A stretch of 42,323 nt of DNA from an uncultured Roseobacter sp. (GCF_947488185.1 NZ_CANKYM010000011.1:1-42323); one strand, 5' to 3'. Counted from the first letter of the stretch, positions 26,213 to 34,950 are shown. Notes: a model not told the origin generated them from the letters alone. Translations and numbers: made by a program.

Positions 26213-26553
26213 AAGAACCATCCTCGCACTGGCTGTGCAGGACTGGAGTTAAGGCAGAATGGTGTCGGCAGGCAGGGCCACAAAGGGACATTGAAGACGG
26301 AATTTGGGCAGGTACGGTATTCTTAAGTATATGGTCTGATGGTGTGAACTAAGTGCGGCTTCAGAAGGTGGCTAACGGGTTATCCGTCTTGTAGAGAGCC
26401 CAACGATATTGTGCAGGAATTCAAAAGGTCGACGAAGATCAGCTCTTGTTCTGTCAAAAGAAACAGAATTTGGTTGGATTACTGCGAGCACAAATTTTGT
26501 TCTTAATCTGAATAACCCGTAGTGTTGTGGACGCTTTCTTGGTTCACATTGCG
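26213..26553. promoter_or_regulatory. Upstream region of the alginate export unit
   Basis: About 340 bp without a gene. It contains the weaker fifth operator copy at 26317-26332. The rest is AT-rich, and I see no further clear signal. It marks the edge of the polysaccharide cluster against a relic-rich region. Confidence 0.5.
26317..26332. promoter_or_regulatory. Weaker palindromic operator upstream of algE-like gene
   Basis: GTATTC-TTAA-GTATAT. It matches CTATnC-N4-GnATAG except at the two outermost positions and lies 105 bp before ATG 26212. Its position is the same as for the other four copies, which supports it despite the mismatches. Confidence 0.5.
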
Positions 26554-26718
26554 CTACCCGTTTTCGCAGTCGACGGGCGACAGCATATCGTTTCTTAAGT
26601 GTTTGCGTTTCGGGTTATAGAATATTTCGATGTAGTCGAAGATGTCCTTTCTGGCTTGTTCGCGGGTCTTGTAGGTGCGGCGGCGAATGCGTTCACATTT
26701 GAGCAAGTTGAAAAAGCT
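26554..26718 (-). pseudogene. IS3-family transposase C-terminal remnant
   Basis: The last ~54 codons of an IS3-type OrfB integrase are recognisable (SFFNLLKCERIRRRTYKTRE, DYIEIFYNPKRKH, LSPVDCE). Upstream sequence in the same frame is unrelated, so only the 3' tip survives. Candidate terminal inverted repeats were not found. Confidence 0.8.
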
Positions 26719-27239
26719 TTTTGCAACAGTGATCAGCCCACCTAAGTCTTCCAATTTGAATGTTAGTGCATGATCGGCCTGGGTTTCATCGGGACGATGG
26801 TTTCCGGAGCCGGTGGGCGACGTAGATTGAATGGCAGCTTTCGGAAAGCTGCGCTGCAGCGCAAGTGGCTGTGTCGGATGTCGGGTTGAGGCGCTCACGC
26901 CTGAAGCAGGTCGGTCCGTGGGCAAGATGTTGCATCTGCTCTGAACCCATATTAACCATTGACGCATCTTGTGTAGACGGCTTCATTGCGCCCGTGTCGC
27001 CTTCTCCGGCAACCCTGCCATGCCTATAGTTGCGAGGATTTCAAAATCATTGGTCAAAATGGCGGACACATCAGCCGGAGACAGCGGGCATAAATCTCCT
27101 CCGACATGAAACACAGGCGGCGGATTTTGGGCGGTTCCACCTGCCGCTTTTCAATTGTTTCGTATTCGTCTCACCATCTGCGCACCCCGACGCGGACATT
27201 AGAGCGAAATTCTGCTGGGGAGGGAATTCAATAAAACGT
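26719..27239. other. Gene-free relic stretch
   Basis: About 520 bp with no supported gene. Short frames on both strands look non-coding. It probably holds degraded mobile-element sequence next to the IS3 remnant. Confidence 0.4.
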
Positions 27240-27635
27240 CTAAAATGGTGAGAAGATTTCACGATTGAGGCCGCTTGCACCACAACAATATGAATGCCGC
27301 AGTTCTGATCCTAAGCGTATCCTTGACCTAGCGAGGAGGCCGGACATAGGCCAGCGGAAACCAAAAGTCGGCTTCGTCTCGCAGGGCCATCTATCAACAT
27401 CCCAATTTGCGATCCATTGATCTTTCGAATCAGCAAGCGGTTGATTTATAAATTCTCCATTTAACAGGCTTGTTGTCCCGCCAAGACCCGCTTTTGAGTT
27501 CGAAGGAGAAGCGCCTATCGTTAACCAGCTATTGTAATTCAGCTCCTCTCCGGGGGACACGAATACTAGGTATTCGTGTCGGGCTAAGAAGTTCCCATTC
27601 CATAGGATACCGCGCGATTCAATAAAGATTGCCAT
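27240..27635 (-). CDS. Unknown small protein, possibly frameshifted
   Basis: 131-codon frame. The first ~80 residues look protein-like (MAIFIESRGILWNGNFLARH, EYLVFVSPGEELNYNSWLTI). After about position 27392 this frame turns into Cys/Ser/Arg-rich sequence. Another frame at the same place reads ALRDEADFWFPLAYVRPPR and then stops, which looks more like a natural C-terminus. A one-base indel near 27392 is therefore likely. No family recognised. It follows another unknown ORF on the same strand after 89 bp. Confidence 0.4.
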   Translation of the reverse strand: MAIFIESRGILWNGNFLARHEYLVFVSPGEELNYNSWLTIGASPSNSKAGLGGTTSLLNGEFINQPLADSKDQWIANWDVDRWPCETKPTFGFRWPMSGLLARSRIRLGSELRHSYCCGASGLNREIFSPF

Positions 27636-27724
27636 CCTAATTCTCCAATACTGAGTTACTTAACGCCGCCACCGCCGACATGAGTGACAATGCCTTCGAA
27701 CGTGTGGATGGAGATGTTATTGCA

Positions 27725-28147
27725 TCACTTCCCTAAGGTGATGGACCGAAACGACCATGTGCAGTGCACGTAGCCATAGATAAAGTCATAATGGAACCGA
27801 CGGTTCGGAGGGCCGAAGGGTCCGGTTGATGCGCCTGGTGGCCTTCCACGGTGCTTTCCAACAGTCCAACCACCTGCTTTGAAATAGGAATCCAAATCTT
27901 CTGCATCACACGCAACGCCAAATAGAATGCCGGTGTCGATGACACTAGGCCAATTTGTCCCGCCGTTGTTGGTCAGTGCATTACGAAGAGGCCCCTCAAA
28001 AACCTCTACGCATGTCCTTTTCTCGTTTGAACTGGCGTTAGAAGCCAGGATGCCAACTGCGAAGCCTAAGGGGCAAACTGCTATAGTTTCTCGAATTGTC
28101 GTTCGACCGATATGCAACATTACAACCTTTCCAGTTTGCCTGGACAC
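27725..28147 (-). CDS. Unknown protein
   Basis: 140-codon frame with a balanced composition and an aromatic-rich C-terminus (RRFHYDFIYGYVHCTWSF). There is no clear signal peptide or known motif. It may form a pair with the ORF at 27240-27635. The start could also be ATG at codon 10 (MLHIGRTT). No family recognised. Confidence 0.4.
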   Translation of the reverse strand: MSRQTGKVVMLHIGRTTIRETIAVCPLGFAVGILASNASSNEKRTCVEVFEGPLRNALTNNGGTNWPSVIDTGILFGVACDAEDLDSYFKAGGWTVGKHRGRPPGASTGPFGPPNRRFHYDFIYGYVHCTWSFRSITLGK

Positions 28148-28842
28148 TTGTTTCCGCTAGGGCTGCGTTTGCGGCGATTGCATAGGAGATTCTTCAAGAG
28201 TTCTGAGGGGATCGGTCACTTGCTTGAATTCATCCAGAATGACCGTCGCCGACATGGAGTTCCGAAGCCTGAAATGGCGTACTGAACTTTTCCACGACCA
28301 CATCGCCAACCTCTTGACGATTTGACTGCTGCTTTCACGAAACACTCCACATATTTAGTTCCCTGTCGCGCTTCTAGTAATACGAGTACATCAGTAGCCC
28401 TCGAGGTTGGCAATTAATAAACACGTAGCCTACTTGAATTCTGACCTTCTTCAGCTCACCCATGTCGCAACTGCACTGAATGTCAGCAAAGCGGAACACG
28501 ACCGAAGCATTCGACATTCTCAACGAAGGTCCGCAATGGGCCGTCGGTATCGGGTCGTGAAGGATAGTTTCGAACCGATGCTGCGCCCGCCCCGAGGTCG
28601 GCAGCGAGCCCTTACCTCTTGGTTTCTGCGCACAGCCAAGGGCCGTCTGTTAGCTATATCGTTGACTTCCCTCTAGCGAGTACCTTAACGCTGGTTCCAT
28701 GTTGAATTCGTTCTTCGCATCGCAGAGCTATTACTCTCAGCTTTCATAGCTGCGGGTCTTTCATCATTGGTTTTCCGCTGCCCCAAACAGCGGTCAACAG
28801 ACAGACGACCTTGTGCTGGGCGGCACAGTCAAAGGTCGACAC
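28148..28842. other. Gene-free stretch between relics and the dehydrogenase gene
   Basis: About 700 bp without a supported gene. Frames at 28157-28413 (minus) and 28407-28676 (plus) have the composition of non-coding DNA. The part at 28520-28660 is GC-rich with dyad-like segments (gggccgt...cggcagc...aagggccgt), similar in style to 29740-29820, and may be a degenerate dispersed repeat. Confidence 0.35.
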
Positions 28843-29634
28843 ATGGACAACACAGGCATAAATCAAAAACCATCCCTCGGCATCGTGGGGTTTGGCGCAT
28901 TCGGACAGCTGGCGGCCCGTCATCTTGGCCCGTATTTCGACATCACGGCCTATGACCCATCCCCAGAGGTTGCCAACCTTGCAAAGCAACTGGGCGTGTG
29001 TCTGACATCAATGCACGCCGTCTCGCAGGCCGAGGTCGTTCTCATTGCGGCGCCCGTGTCCTCGTTCGAGGCGGTCGTCGGCGAAATCGCAAAGACGTGT
29101 AGACCGGGCGCACTGATTGTGGATGTTGGCTCGGTCAAAGTACGTCCTTCGAACATCATGCGGCGGCGGCTGCCGGAGCATGTCGACATCGTAGCAACCC
29201 ATCCTTTGTTTGGACCGCAGAGCGCTGGGAACGGAATTGAGGATCTGAAAATTGCGGTCTGTCCTATTCAGGGAAAACGGCATGCGCGATTGGGCGCGTT
29301 CTTGCGCAAGATATTGGGGCTGACTGTCATCATGACGACGCCAGACGACCACGACCGCGAAGCGGCTGTTGTGCAGGGGCTTACGCATCTCATCGCCAAA
29401 GTGCTTCTGAAGATGGAGCCGTTGCCAACGCGTTTGACGACGAAGAGCTTTGATTTGTTGTCTGAGGCCGTTTCAATGGTTCAGCATGATGCGCAGGAAG
29501 TATTTGAAGCGATTGAAAAGGCCAACCCTTACGCGGAAGCTGTGCGGAGGAGGTTTTTCGATTTGGCTGCTGGTTTGAGTGCCGAGTTGGAGGCAGGTCT
29601 GACGACTGCGTCTGATAGGGATGGTGGTTTTTGA
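28843..29634 (+). CDS. Prephenate/arogenate dehydrogenase-like protein
   Basis: 263-aa protein of the TyrA family, which oxidatively decarboxylates prephenate or arogenate in tyrosine synthesis. The N-terminal NAD-binding motif GFGAFG is at 16-21. VDVGSVK and THPLFGPQSAG are substrate-domain signatures of this family, and an all-helical C-terminal dimerisation domain follows. ATG 28843 has AAAGG upstream; the GTG at 28813 is less likely. It stands alone between relic regions, so a second copy elsewhere in the genome is possible. Confidence 0.85.
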   Translation: MDNTGINQKPSLGIVGFGAFGQLAARHLGPYFDITAYDPSPEVANLAKQLGVCLTSMHAVSQAEVVLIAAPVSSFEAVVGEIAKTCRPGALIVDVGSVKVRPSNIMRRRLPEHVDIVATHPLFGPQSAGNGIEDLKIAVCPIQGKRHARLGAFLRKILGLTVIMTTPDDHDREAAVVQGLTHLIAKVLLKMEPLPTRLTTKSFDLLSEAVSMVQHDAQEVFEAIEKANPYAEAVRRRFFDLAAGLSAELEAGLTTASDRDGGF

Positions 29635-29883
29635 TGGTCCGACGGGGAGGTTGTTCACGCGTTGGCAGGCTTGGTGACGGATGGCAGGAACGTCCGCGAT
29701 GCGTGAGTTCGACGAAGCTCGAAGTTCGCAGTTGCAGCGAATCACCGCAAAGCGGGCTGCGACTGCGGCATCCCGACCGAATGTCCAAGGTCGGGAATGG
29801 GCCGTCCGTGGGGTGCCGCGACACGTTCTTGCTGCGCCGCCTCCGACGGTCGCGAAGAGCCCAAAGCGGACGCGTCATCGCCC

Positions 29884-30450
29884 TCAGATCAACAACGCGA
29901 TCACAGTATAACTGGCCAAACCACCCAACGAAACGAGGCTTACGCTCATGAAAATACTTCTAAGGTCATCGCGTCCGGAGAGGTAGGAAAAAGTGTGGCC
30001 CAACCGTCCAACTGCAAATCCGACAATCCAGACCTGTGCCGCCAAGACGACAGGCGTGACTATTCCGACCAGCAACGCGAACAAGACAAAGTATACGATG
30101 TTCTCCGTCGCGTTGTTATGCGCTTTGTGGTGCCTATCAAGCTCTTCCAGCCCCTTCGTTGAAACTTTCTCTTTTGCTCGGCCACTCGCCGCCCACTCTT
30201 CGGGTGTTGCATGCATATCGTACTTCAATCGTGTGAGTTCCGTGCCGGTCATCAACCAGGCATGATTGACCAACAGCAGAACCGCGGCCGTCGCCAGTGA
30301 CGCAAGCACCGGTAATGCGGGCAATGCGATGACCACTGGCTCGACGCCAAAAAGAAACAGGTTCGCCAAGACTCCTAGAAGTAGCAAGACGAATGGATAG
30401 GCCAAGATGATCCAGAAGAATGTTCTCTTGTTGGGGCTATCTTGGTTCAT
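29884..30450 (-). CDS. MAPEG-family membrane protein
   Basis: 188-aa protein with four membrane spans and the MAPEG-type segment DRHHKAHNNATENIVYF, equivalent to the R-x-x-x-N-x-x-E-N motif of glutathione-related membrane enzymes. Compared with a plain MAPEG domain it has about 50 extra N-terminal residues carrying two hydrophobic spans. Substrate unknown. Confidence 0.8.
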   Translation of the reverse strand: MNQDSPNKRTFFWIILAYPFVLLLLGVLANLFLFGVEPVVIALPALPVLASLATAAVLLLVNHAWLMTGTELTRLKYDMHATPEEWAASGRAKEKVSTKGLEELDRHHKAHNNATENIVYFVLFALLVGIVTPVVLAAQVWIVGFAVGRLGHTFSYLSGRDDLRSIFMSVSLVSLGGLASYTVIALLI

Positions 30451-30670
30451 CGTACACTTTCTGAAGGGAGTTCAGCATTACGTGGTGCTGCGAAGGCAAT
30501 AGCACAAGACAGCAATAACAGCCTTGTCCGCAACCTGTGAAATTGCCGAACCCCTGATTTCGCGGTTGCGGCGAACGGCCGGTCTGACGGGCCGCATCGC
30601 AGCATCGAGACCTCGTAGTGGAGGTCGGCTATCTTCCTTATCCCGACGTGCCGAAGGGGATTGCAACTGA

Positions 30671-30937
30671 CTTTCCCCGCTATCGGGTCCATCTGCGGCT
30701 GATGATATTTTGGCCATGGTTGGCGCGGCTCAGGCTGGGTTGGGTGTCGTTCGGATGCCCATGTTTTTTGGACGCGCAGCAGCTGGTCTGGTGCAAGTGC
30801 CGCTACTGCCGCCACAACCCTATGCAGATATCTGGGTGGTGGGGTACCCCGATATATGGCCATCGCGAAAATTGAGTGCTTTTCGGGACATCCTGATCCC
30901 GTATTGCAAGTCGCACCGCGACAGCTTTGTCGCCTGA
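30671..30937 (+). pseudogene. LysR-family regulator fragment (effector-domain end only)
   Basis: 88 codons after a TGA (30668-30670) encode the C-terminal end of a LysR effector-binding domain (DDILAMVGAAQAGLGVVRMP, then DIWVVGYPDIWPSRKLSAFRD). The DNA-binding half and most of the effector domain are missing; upstream sequence is unrelated. A decayed gene. Confidence 0.75.
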
Positions 30938-30942
30938 CGCTC

Positions 30943-31521
30943 CTAGCCTGCAGAATAGCCGATGGCGTCGAGTGCCGCCGCCTTGCTGGAGCGCGCGATC
31001 TGGTCAGCGGCGGGACCTGATCCCACAGCCCGCGAGAGGGTAAGCCCGCCAATCAGTGTCGACAGGAACGCCCATGCAATTGCTTCGCGTTCGGTCGCAG
31101 ACCCCGCCTTCGGCAGGTGGTCTGCAATCTCTTTGATGATGCGGCTCATCAGTTCCGCGTATTCGGTTCGCACAGCTGGATCTGTCCTGATCACGTCCGG
31201 CGTCAGACTGGTCATTGCGCAACCGCCCTCTAGGTCGATCCGGTGACCTTTTCCAAGATAATAGTCTGCGAAGGCTTCTGGCCACTGGGCGCCATGCGTC
31301 TTGCGATACTCGGGCAATGCTGCAAGGACGTCTTCCAGGCCGGCGACAAGTGCCGCCCGGAACGCATCGTTCTTGGATTTCAGATGGGCATAGAATGCGC
31401 CAGACGTTACACCAGCGTCTTTCGCTATTGAGTCGACCCCGATCCCTGAATAGCCCTCTTTTCGAAACGCCCGGCCCGACGCCTCTAGCAGTTTCATCTT
31501 GGTTGATTCTGATTTTTTCAA
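30943..31521 (-). CDS. TetR-family transcriptional repressor
   Basis: 192-aa repressor. The N-terminal helix-turn-helix is typical (AFRKEGYSGIGVDSIAKDAG, VTSGAFYAHLKSK). The C-terminal ligand domain contains GGCAMTSLTPDV. I chose TTG 31521, with AAAGGA 8 bp upstream and the usual spacing to the first helix; GTG 31557 would add 12 residues. It is divergent from the gene at 31680, with a strong inverted repeat between them. Confidence 0.88.
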   Translation of the reverse strand: MKKSESTKMKLLEASGRAFRKEGYSGIGVDSIAKDAGVTSGAFYAHLKSKNDAFRAALVAGLEDVLAALPEYRKTHGAQWPEAFADYYLGKGHRIDLEGGCAMTSLTPDVIRTDPAVRTEYAELMSRIIKEIADHLPKAGSATEREAIAWAFLSTLIGGLTLSRAVGSGPAADQIARSSKAAALDAIGYSAG

Positions 31522-31546
31522 TCTAAGCCATCCTTTACCTAAAAAA

Positions 31547-31615
31547 ATAACGATCACTATATTATTTGATTGACGGCGAGCGCCAATCGGAATAGCGATA
31601 TATAGGGATCGTTAT
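31547..31615. promoter_or_regulatory. Inverted repeat pair between tetR-type gene and 31680 gene
   Basis: ATAACGATCACTATAT at 31547-31562 recurs in inverted orientation at 31600-31615 (reverse complement ATAACGATCCCTATAT), 15 of 16 identical, centres 53 bp apart. One arm sits at each promoter-proximal side. Likely binding sites of the adjacent TetR-type regulator. Confidence 0.7.
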
Positions 31616-31679
31616 ATTTCGTTACCCACCCCAAGACAACCACCAAGGTAGGTGGCCCCAATCTTAAGGAGAAGACGAC

Positions 31680-32471
31680 ATGGCTTCACGTGTGCCCCGG
31701 CACGCGCCCGGTGGAAATGCGCCAATGTCACGGCGCAAAGTTACCACAGGGCTGGCTGCTATTCCCTTCGCAGCAATAGGGCTGACTGCTCACAGATCAG
31801 CTGCAACTGCGCAATCCAATCAAAAGGAACACCAAACTATGTCTGCCAACGCCTTCGTTTACACAGAATTGCAAGCGTCCCTGCCCTTTGCGGATGTTCC
31901 TTGGGACAAGCTGAATGATGCTATTGCGGTCCAACCCGGGTTTGTTGACAAAACGTGGTTTTCCGGGCTCGGCAACAATTCTGTCGGCGGGCTTTACGGA
32001 TTTGCGAGCGTCGATGATGCTCTGCTTTATTGCACGGATTTTTTCCCTGCTCTGGCCCGTGACTTTGGCGTGGCGCAGACAACCCGGGTTTTTGACAACA
32101 AGGCCACCGCAGAGGCCAGCGCGGCGATGGATGCGCCCCATTTTGGCGGACAGGTCACAGCCGAGCCGGGCGCATTTGTTTACACCGAAGTGCAGGTCGC
32201 TGTTCCCTTTGAAAACGCACCATGGCAGGACCGAAATCCGGTCTTGCGCAGGCAAAAGGGGCTGTTGTCCAAGACCTGGCTAAGTGGTCACAACACAAAC
32301 ACGCTGGGTGGGTTGGACGCTTTCGACACTGTCGAAAATGCGTTGGACTTTGCCATCAATGAATTCCCGATAACGACAGCCACGATGAACGCTGCCTTTT
32401 ATACGCGCGTCTTCGATGCCCGTGTGACCGAGGCCGCAAGCCGCGGTCTCAACTCTCCCTACTACCTTTAA
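31680..32471 (+). CDS. Tat-exported protein with two tandem ABM/YdhR-like domains
   Basis: 263 aa. MSRRKVTTGLAAIPFAAIGL at 16-35 is a twin-arginine-type signal. Two homologous halves follow, about 57-152 and 166-263. Each starts FVYTExQ and contains PWxxxN, KTWxSGxxxNxxGGL, FDTVENAL/FASVDDAL and an RVFD segment. The pattern resembles antibiotic-biosynthesis-monooxygenase/YdhR-like small domains, so one chain could form the usual dimer by itself. RBS AAGGAG precedes ATG 31680. First gene after the TetR intergenic region, hence probably TetR-controlled. Function unknown. Confidence 0.75.
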   Translation: MASRVPRHAPGGNAPMSRRKVTTGLAAIPFAAIGLTAHRSAATAQSNQKEHQTMSANAFVYTELQASLPFADVPWDKLNDAIAVQPGFVDKTWFSGLGNNSVGGLYGFASVDDALLYCTDFFPALARDFGVAQTTRVFDNKATAEASAAMDAPHFGGQVTAEPGAFVYTEVQVAVPFENAPWQDRNPVLRRQKGLLSKTWLSGHNTNTLGGLDAFDTVENALDFAINEFPITTATMNAAFYTRVFDARVTEAASRGLNSPYYL

Positions 32472-32495
32472 CCTCTTCAACTGAACGGAAATGAC

Positions 32496-32966
32496 ATGAA
32501 ACTGAACACTGTTTCTGGTGCCATCATGGCGCTTGCGATGTCGTCAACTGCTGCAATGGCTGCCGATTGCTTTGAAATGGGTGGCGTCGCCATCCCTAAC
32601 TTCTTTGGCGAAGGCGAAGGTCAGCCGATAATCATCTCGGCGGTTTTGACCGGTGCTGTTCAAAACGCCGCGGGCAAGATCACGGCCACCCGTGAGACTG
32701 AAACGGGTCTTGAGATGGACATGGAACACTACTTTGGCCGCGCAGATGGCGGTGCGTTCCAAACCAAGGATCTGGGCGTTCTGACCGCCGTGCCGGGCAA
32801 ACCGGGCCGCTTTATGATCGAAATCACCTACGACATTCAGCCAGACGTCACACGCGGCACGATGAAGGGCTACTCAGGCCAGTTCAACAGCTATGGCCTC
32901 GTTGATTTGCGCGACGATGACAACCTTGTTGGGCTGGTCCGCTACCAGGGTGAAATCTGCCGCTAA
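32496..32966 (+). CDS. Secreted protein of unknown function
   Basis: 156 aa with a clear signal peptide (cleavage near AMAADC). The mature part is beta-rich with several Gly/Asp turns (EHYFGRADGGAFQTKDLGV, GYSGQFNSYGLVDLRDDDN). No family recognised. It follows the tandem-domain protein after 24 bp with its own RBS, so both products are probably exported to the same compartment and act together. Confidence 0.75.
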   Translation: MKLNTVSGAIMALAMSSTAAMAADCFEMGGVAIPNFFGEGEGQPIIISAVLTGAVQNAAGKITATRETETGLEMDMEHYFGRADGGAFQTKDLGVLTAVPGKPGRFMIEITYDIQPDVTRGTMKGYSGQFNSYGLVDLRDDDNLVGLVRYQGEICR

Positions 32967-32974
32967 AATAAGCT

Positions 32975-33003
32975 ACCGGGGACAGACAGTGTTTGTCCCC
33001 GGT
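32975..33003 (+). terminator. Perfect 10-bp stem-loop after the secreted-protein gene
   Basis: ACCGGGGACA (32975-32984) pairs with TGTCCCCGGT (32994-33003) around a 9-nt loop. Only a weak T stretch (CCTTTGG) follows, so it may attenuate rather than fully end transcription, or protect the upstream transcript. Confidence 0.55.
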
Positions 33004-33029
33004 CCTTTGGATCCTTCAGGCGCATCATT

Positions 33030-33458
33030 ATGAACACTCAGTCAACGTCCCCAAACACCCCGCACGCCATTCTTTATTCGATGGTCCGTGTCCGAGACCT
33101 CGATCGGTCCTTGCGCTTTTATTGCGATGCACTCGGGATGCAGGAATTGCGTCGAGAGACTTTTACAGCTGCTGAATTTACGCTGGTCTTTGTCGGTTAT
33201 CCCGACAGCAGCGCACTGATTGAGCTGACCTATAACTGGGGCGAGCATAGCTATTCGCACGGCACCGGATATGGACACATCGCATTGGAGGTTCTCGACA
33301 TACACCACACCTGCCTTCATCTGACCGGGCTGGGCGTTGAAATCACCCGAAACCCGGGCCCGATGAAAGCGGCACCGGATGAAACCGGCGAACACGAAAC
33401 CATCGCCTTCATCAAAGACCCAGACGGTTACAATATTGAGCTCATCCAAGCACCCTAG
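33030..33458 (+). CDS. Glyoxalase I-like VOC protein
   Basis: 142 aa, two betaalphabetabetabeta modules typical of lactoylglutathione lyase. Metal ligands expected for GloA can be placed at His in HAILYSMVRV, Glu in ALIELTYNW, His in GYGHIALEV and Glu in YNIELIQ. It would convert the hemithioacetal of methylglyoxal (or a related aldehyde) and glutathione. Located with other glutathione/aldehyde-related genes. Confidence 0.85.
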   Translation: MNTQSTSPNTPHAILYSMVRVRDLDRSLRFYCDALGMQELRRETFTAAEFTLVFVGYPDSSALIELTYNWGEHSYSHGTGYGHIALEVLDIHHTCLHLTGLGVEITRNPGPMKAAPDETGEHETIAFIKDPDGYNIELIQAP

Positions 33459-33538
33459 GCGTGCCTACAAGCGATGAGGCACGGCTGACGTGGATCACAA
33501 ACTCTTTGGGCACGGCAATCTATGAAACGAGACACACC

Positions 33539-34465
33539 ATGACGAGCAACCGCACTTCTGAGAAACAACAGGTTCACAGACTCAGTAGGTCTCTGGCTCT
33601 GACCTCGTTCTTAACTGCGATGATCGCCGTTCCAATACCGGCGTTGGCGGATGGGGCCCACCTGATGTCAACGAAAGTCGCCGAAAACCTGTACATGCTG
33701 ACAGGCGATGGTGGGAACATCGGCGTCATGATCGGGGACGATGGCACGTTTCTCATCGACGATCAGATGGCACCTGCTTCGCCGGAATTGCTTGCGCTTA
33801 TAAACCAATTGGGGGGCGAGCCCCCCCGGTTCCTGATCAACACCCATTTCCATTTTGACCATACTGGTGGAAATGAACTTCTGGGCGGAACGGGTACAAC
33901 GATTTTCAGCCACGAGATGGCCCGCACGCGTCTTGCTAATGGAAGCGATATTCCTCTTTTCGATTTATCGTTTCCGCCGATGGCAAGCGATGGATTGCCC
34001 GTTATCACCTTTAAGGACTCGATGAGCTTCCATCTAAATGACGACAGAATACGCGCCGTCCATACACCACGGGCACATACGGACGGAGACCTGGTGGTGT
34101 TCTTTGAGATGGCCAATGTCGTGCACGCGGGGGACGTATTCTTCAACGGCATCTATCCGGTGATCGATACACACAATGGCGGTACCTTGCAGGGCACGAT
34201 CAGTGCCGTTGAAATGCTACGCGATCATACCGATGACCACACCAAAGTCATGCCGGGCCATGGCTCCTTGGGATCCCGCAATGATCTCCTGGATTACCTC
34301 GCAATGCTTCAGTATGCCCGCGATGAACTCAGCAAGCTGAAAGGCGAAGGAAAAACGCGCCAGCAAGTTATCGATCTTAGACCGCTAGACCAATTTGATG
34401 CCAAATGGTCCGGGGGATTTTTCTCAACGGATATTTGGACTGGACTGATGTTCGACGCGCTTTAG
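33539..34465 (+). CDS. Exported metallo-beta-lactamase-fold hydrolase
   Basis: 308 aa from ATG 33539; the frame is open to 33461, but that extension lacks an RBS and would bury the signal peptide. An N-terminal export signal (LTSFLTAMIAVPIPALADG) is followed by the MBL core: THFHFDH, His in HTPRAHTDGD, Asp in HAGDVFFNG and His in MPGHGS. All zinc ligands are present. This type includes secreted lactonase/thioesterase-like enzymes; the substrate is not evident. Confidence 0.85.
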   Translation: MTSNRTSEKQQVHRLSRSLALTSFLTAMIAVPIPALADGAHLMSTKVAENLYMLTGDGGNIGVMIGDDGTFLIDDQMAPASPELLALINQLGGEPPRFLINTHFHFDHTGGNELLGGTGTTIFSHEMARTRLANGSDIPLFDLSFPPMASDGLPVITFKDSMSFHLNDDRIRAVHTPRAHTDGDLVVFFEMANVVHAGDVFFNGIYPVIDTHNGGTLQGTISAVEMLRDHTDDHTKVMPGHGSLGSRNDLLDYLAMLQYARDELSKLKGEGKTRQQVIDLRPLDQFDAKWSGGFFSTDIWTGLMFDAL

Positions 34466-34592
34466 CAGTGCGTTGCTTGAGGTGCCTTGAACGCTCTCTG
34501 GATAGGGAATTGTCCCACTGAAGAACATCTAAGTGAATACTTCATTTTGATCGCGAGATGATCAATCAGCGGGAATAGAGCATGACTGACTT

Positions 34593-34943
34593 TTACCCTT
34601 CGTCGCGCATCTTCAACCGATGGCCAACTTTCACAATGGCCTCAAGCGCTGGCACAAGTTCACCGCCCAGCTCGGTAAGGGCATATTCGACGGATGGCGG
34701 CGAGGTTGGTTGCACGTTTCGGGACAGCACTCCGCGTTGCTCAAGCTCGGTCAGCCGTGTCGAGAGCACCTTGGCCGAAATTGGCGGAATGTCGGTACGC
34801 AACTCGTTAAAGCGGCGCGGGCCAGCACGCAGCGACCAAATCACATTGGCGGCCCAGGCGCCGGAGATAACGGCCATGCAATGCGTCAGCATACAAGGCT
34901 GCGGCGGTTCGGGGCTTTGGTTTTTGCGGACTTTGAGCGGCAT
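34593..34943 (-). CDS. HxlR-family transcriptional regulator
   Basis: 116 aa winged-helix protein with the HxlR pattern: a cysteine near the N-terminus (C17), GPRRFNELRTDIPPISAKVL and LTELEQRGVLSR. Such proteins often sense electrophiles or oxidants through cysteine. It is divergent from the GST gene, with repeats between them. Confidence 0.88.
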   Translation of the reverse strand: MPLKVRKNQSPEPPQPCMLTHCMAVISGAWAANVIWSLRAGPRRFNELRTDIPPISAKVLSTRLTELEQRGVLSRNVQPTSPPSVEYALTELGGELVPALEAIVKVGHRLKMRDEG

Positions 34944-34950
34944 GTTTGGG

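Noticed and set aside
28407..28676. 89-codon plus-strand ORF MAINKHVAYL...
   Set aside because: Composition is that of GC-rich intergenic dyad sequence, and there is no family resemblance.
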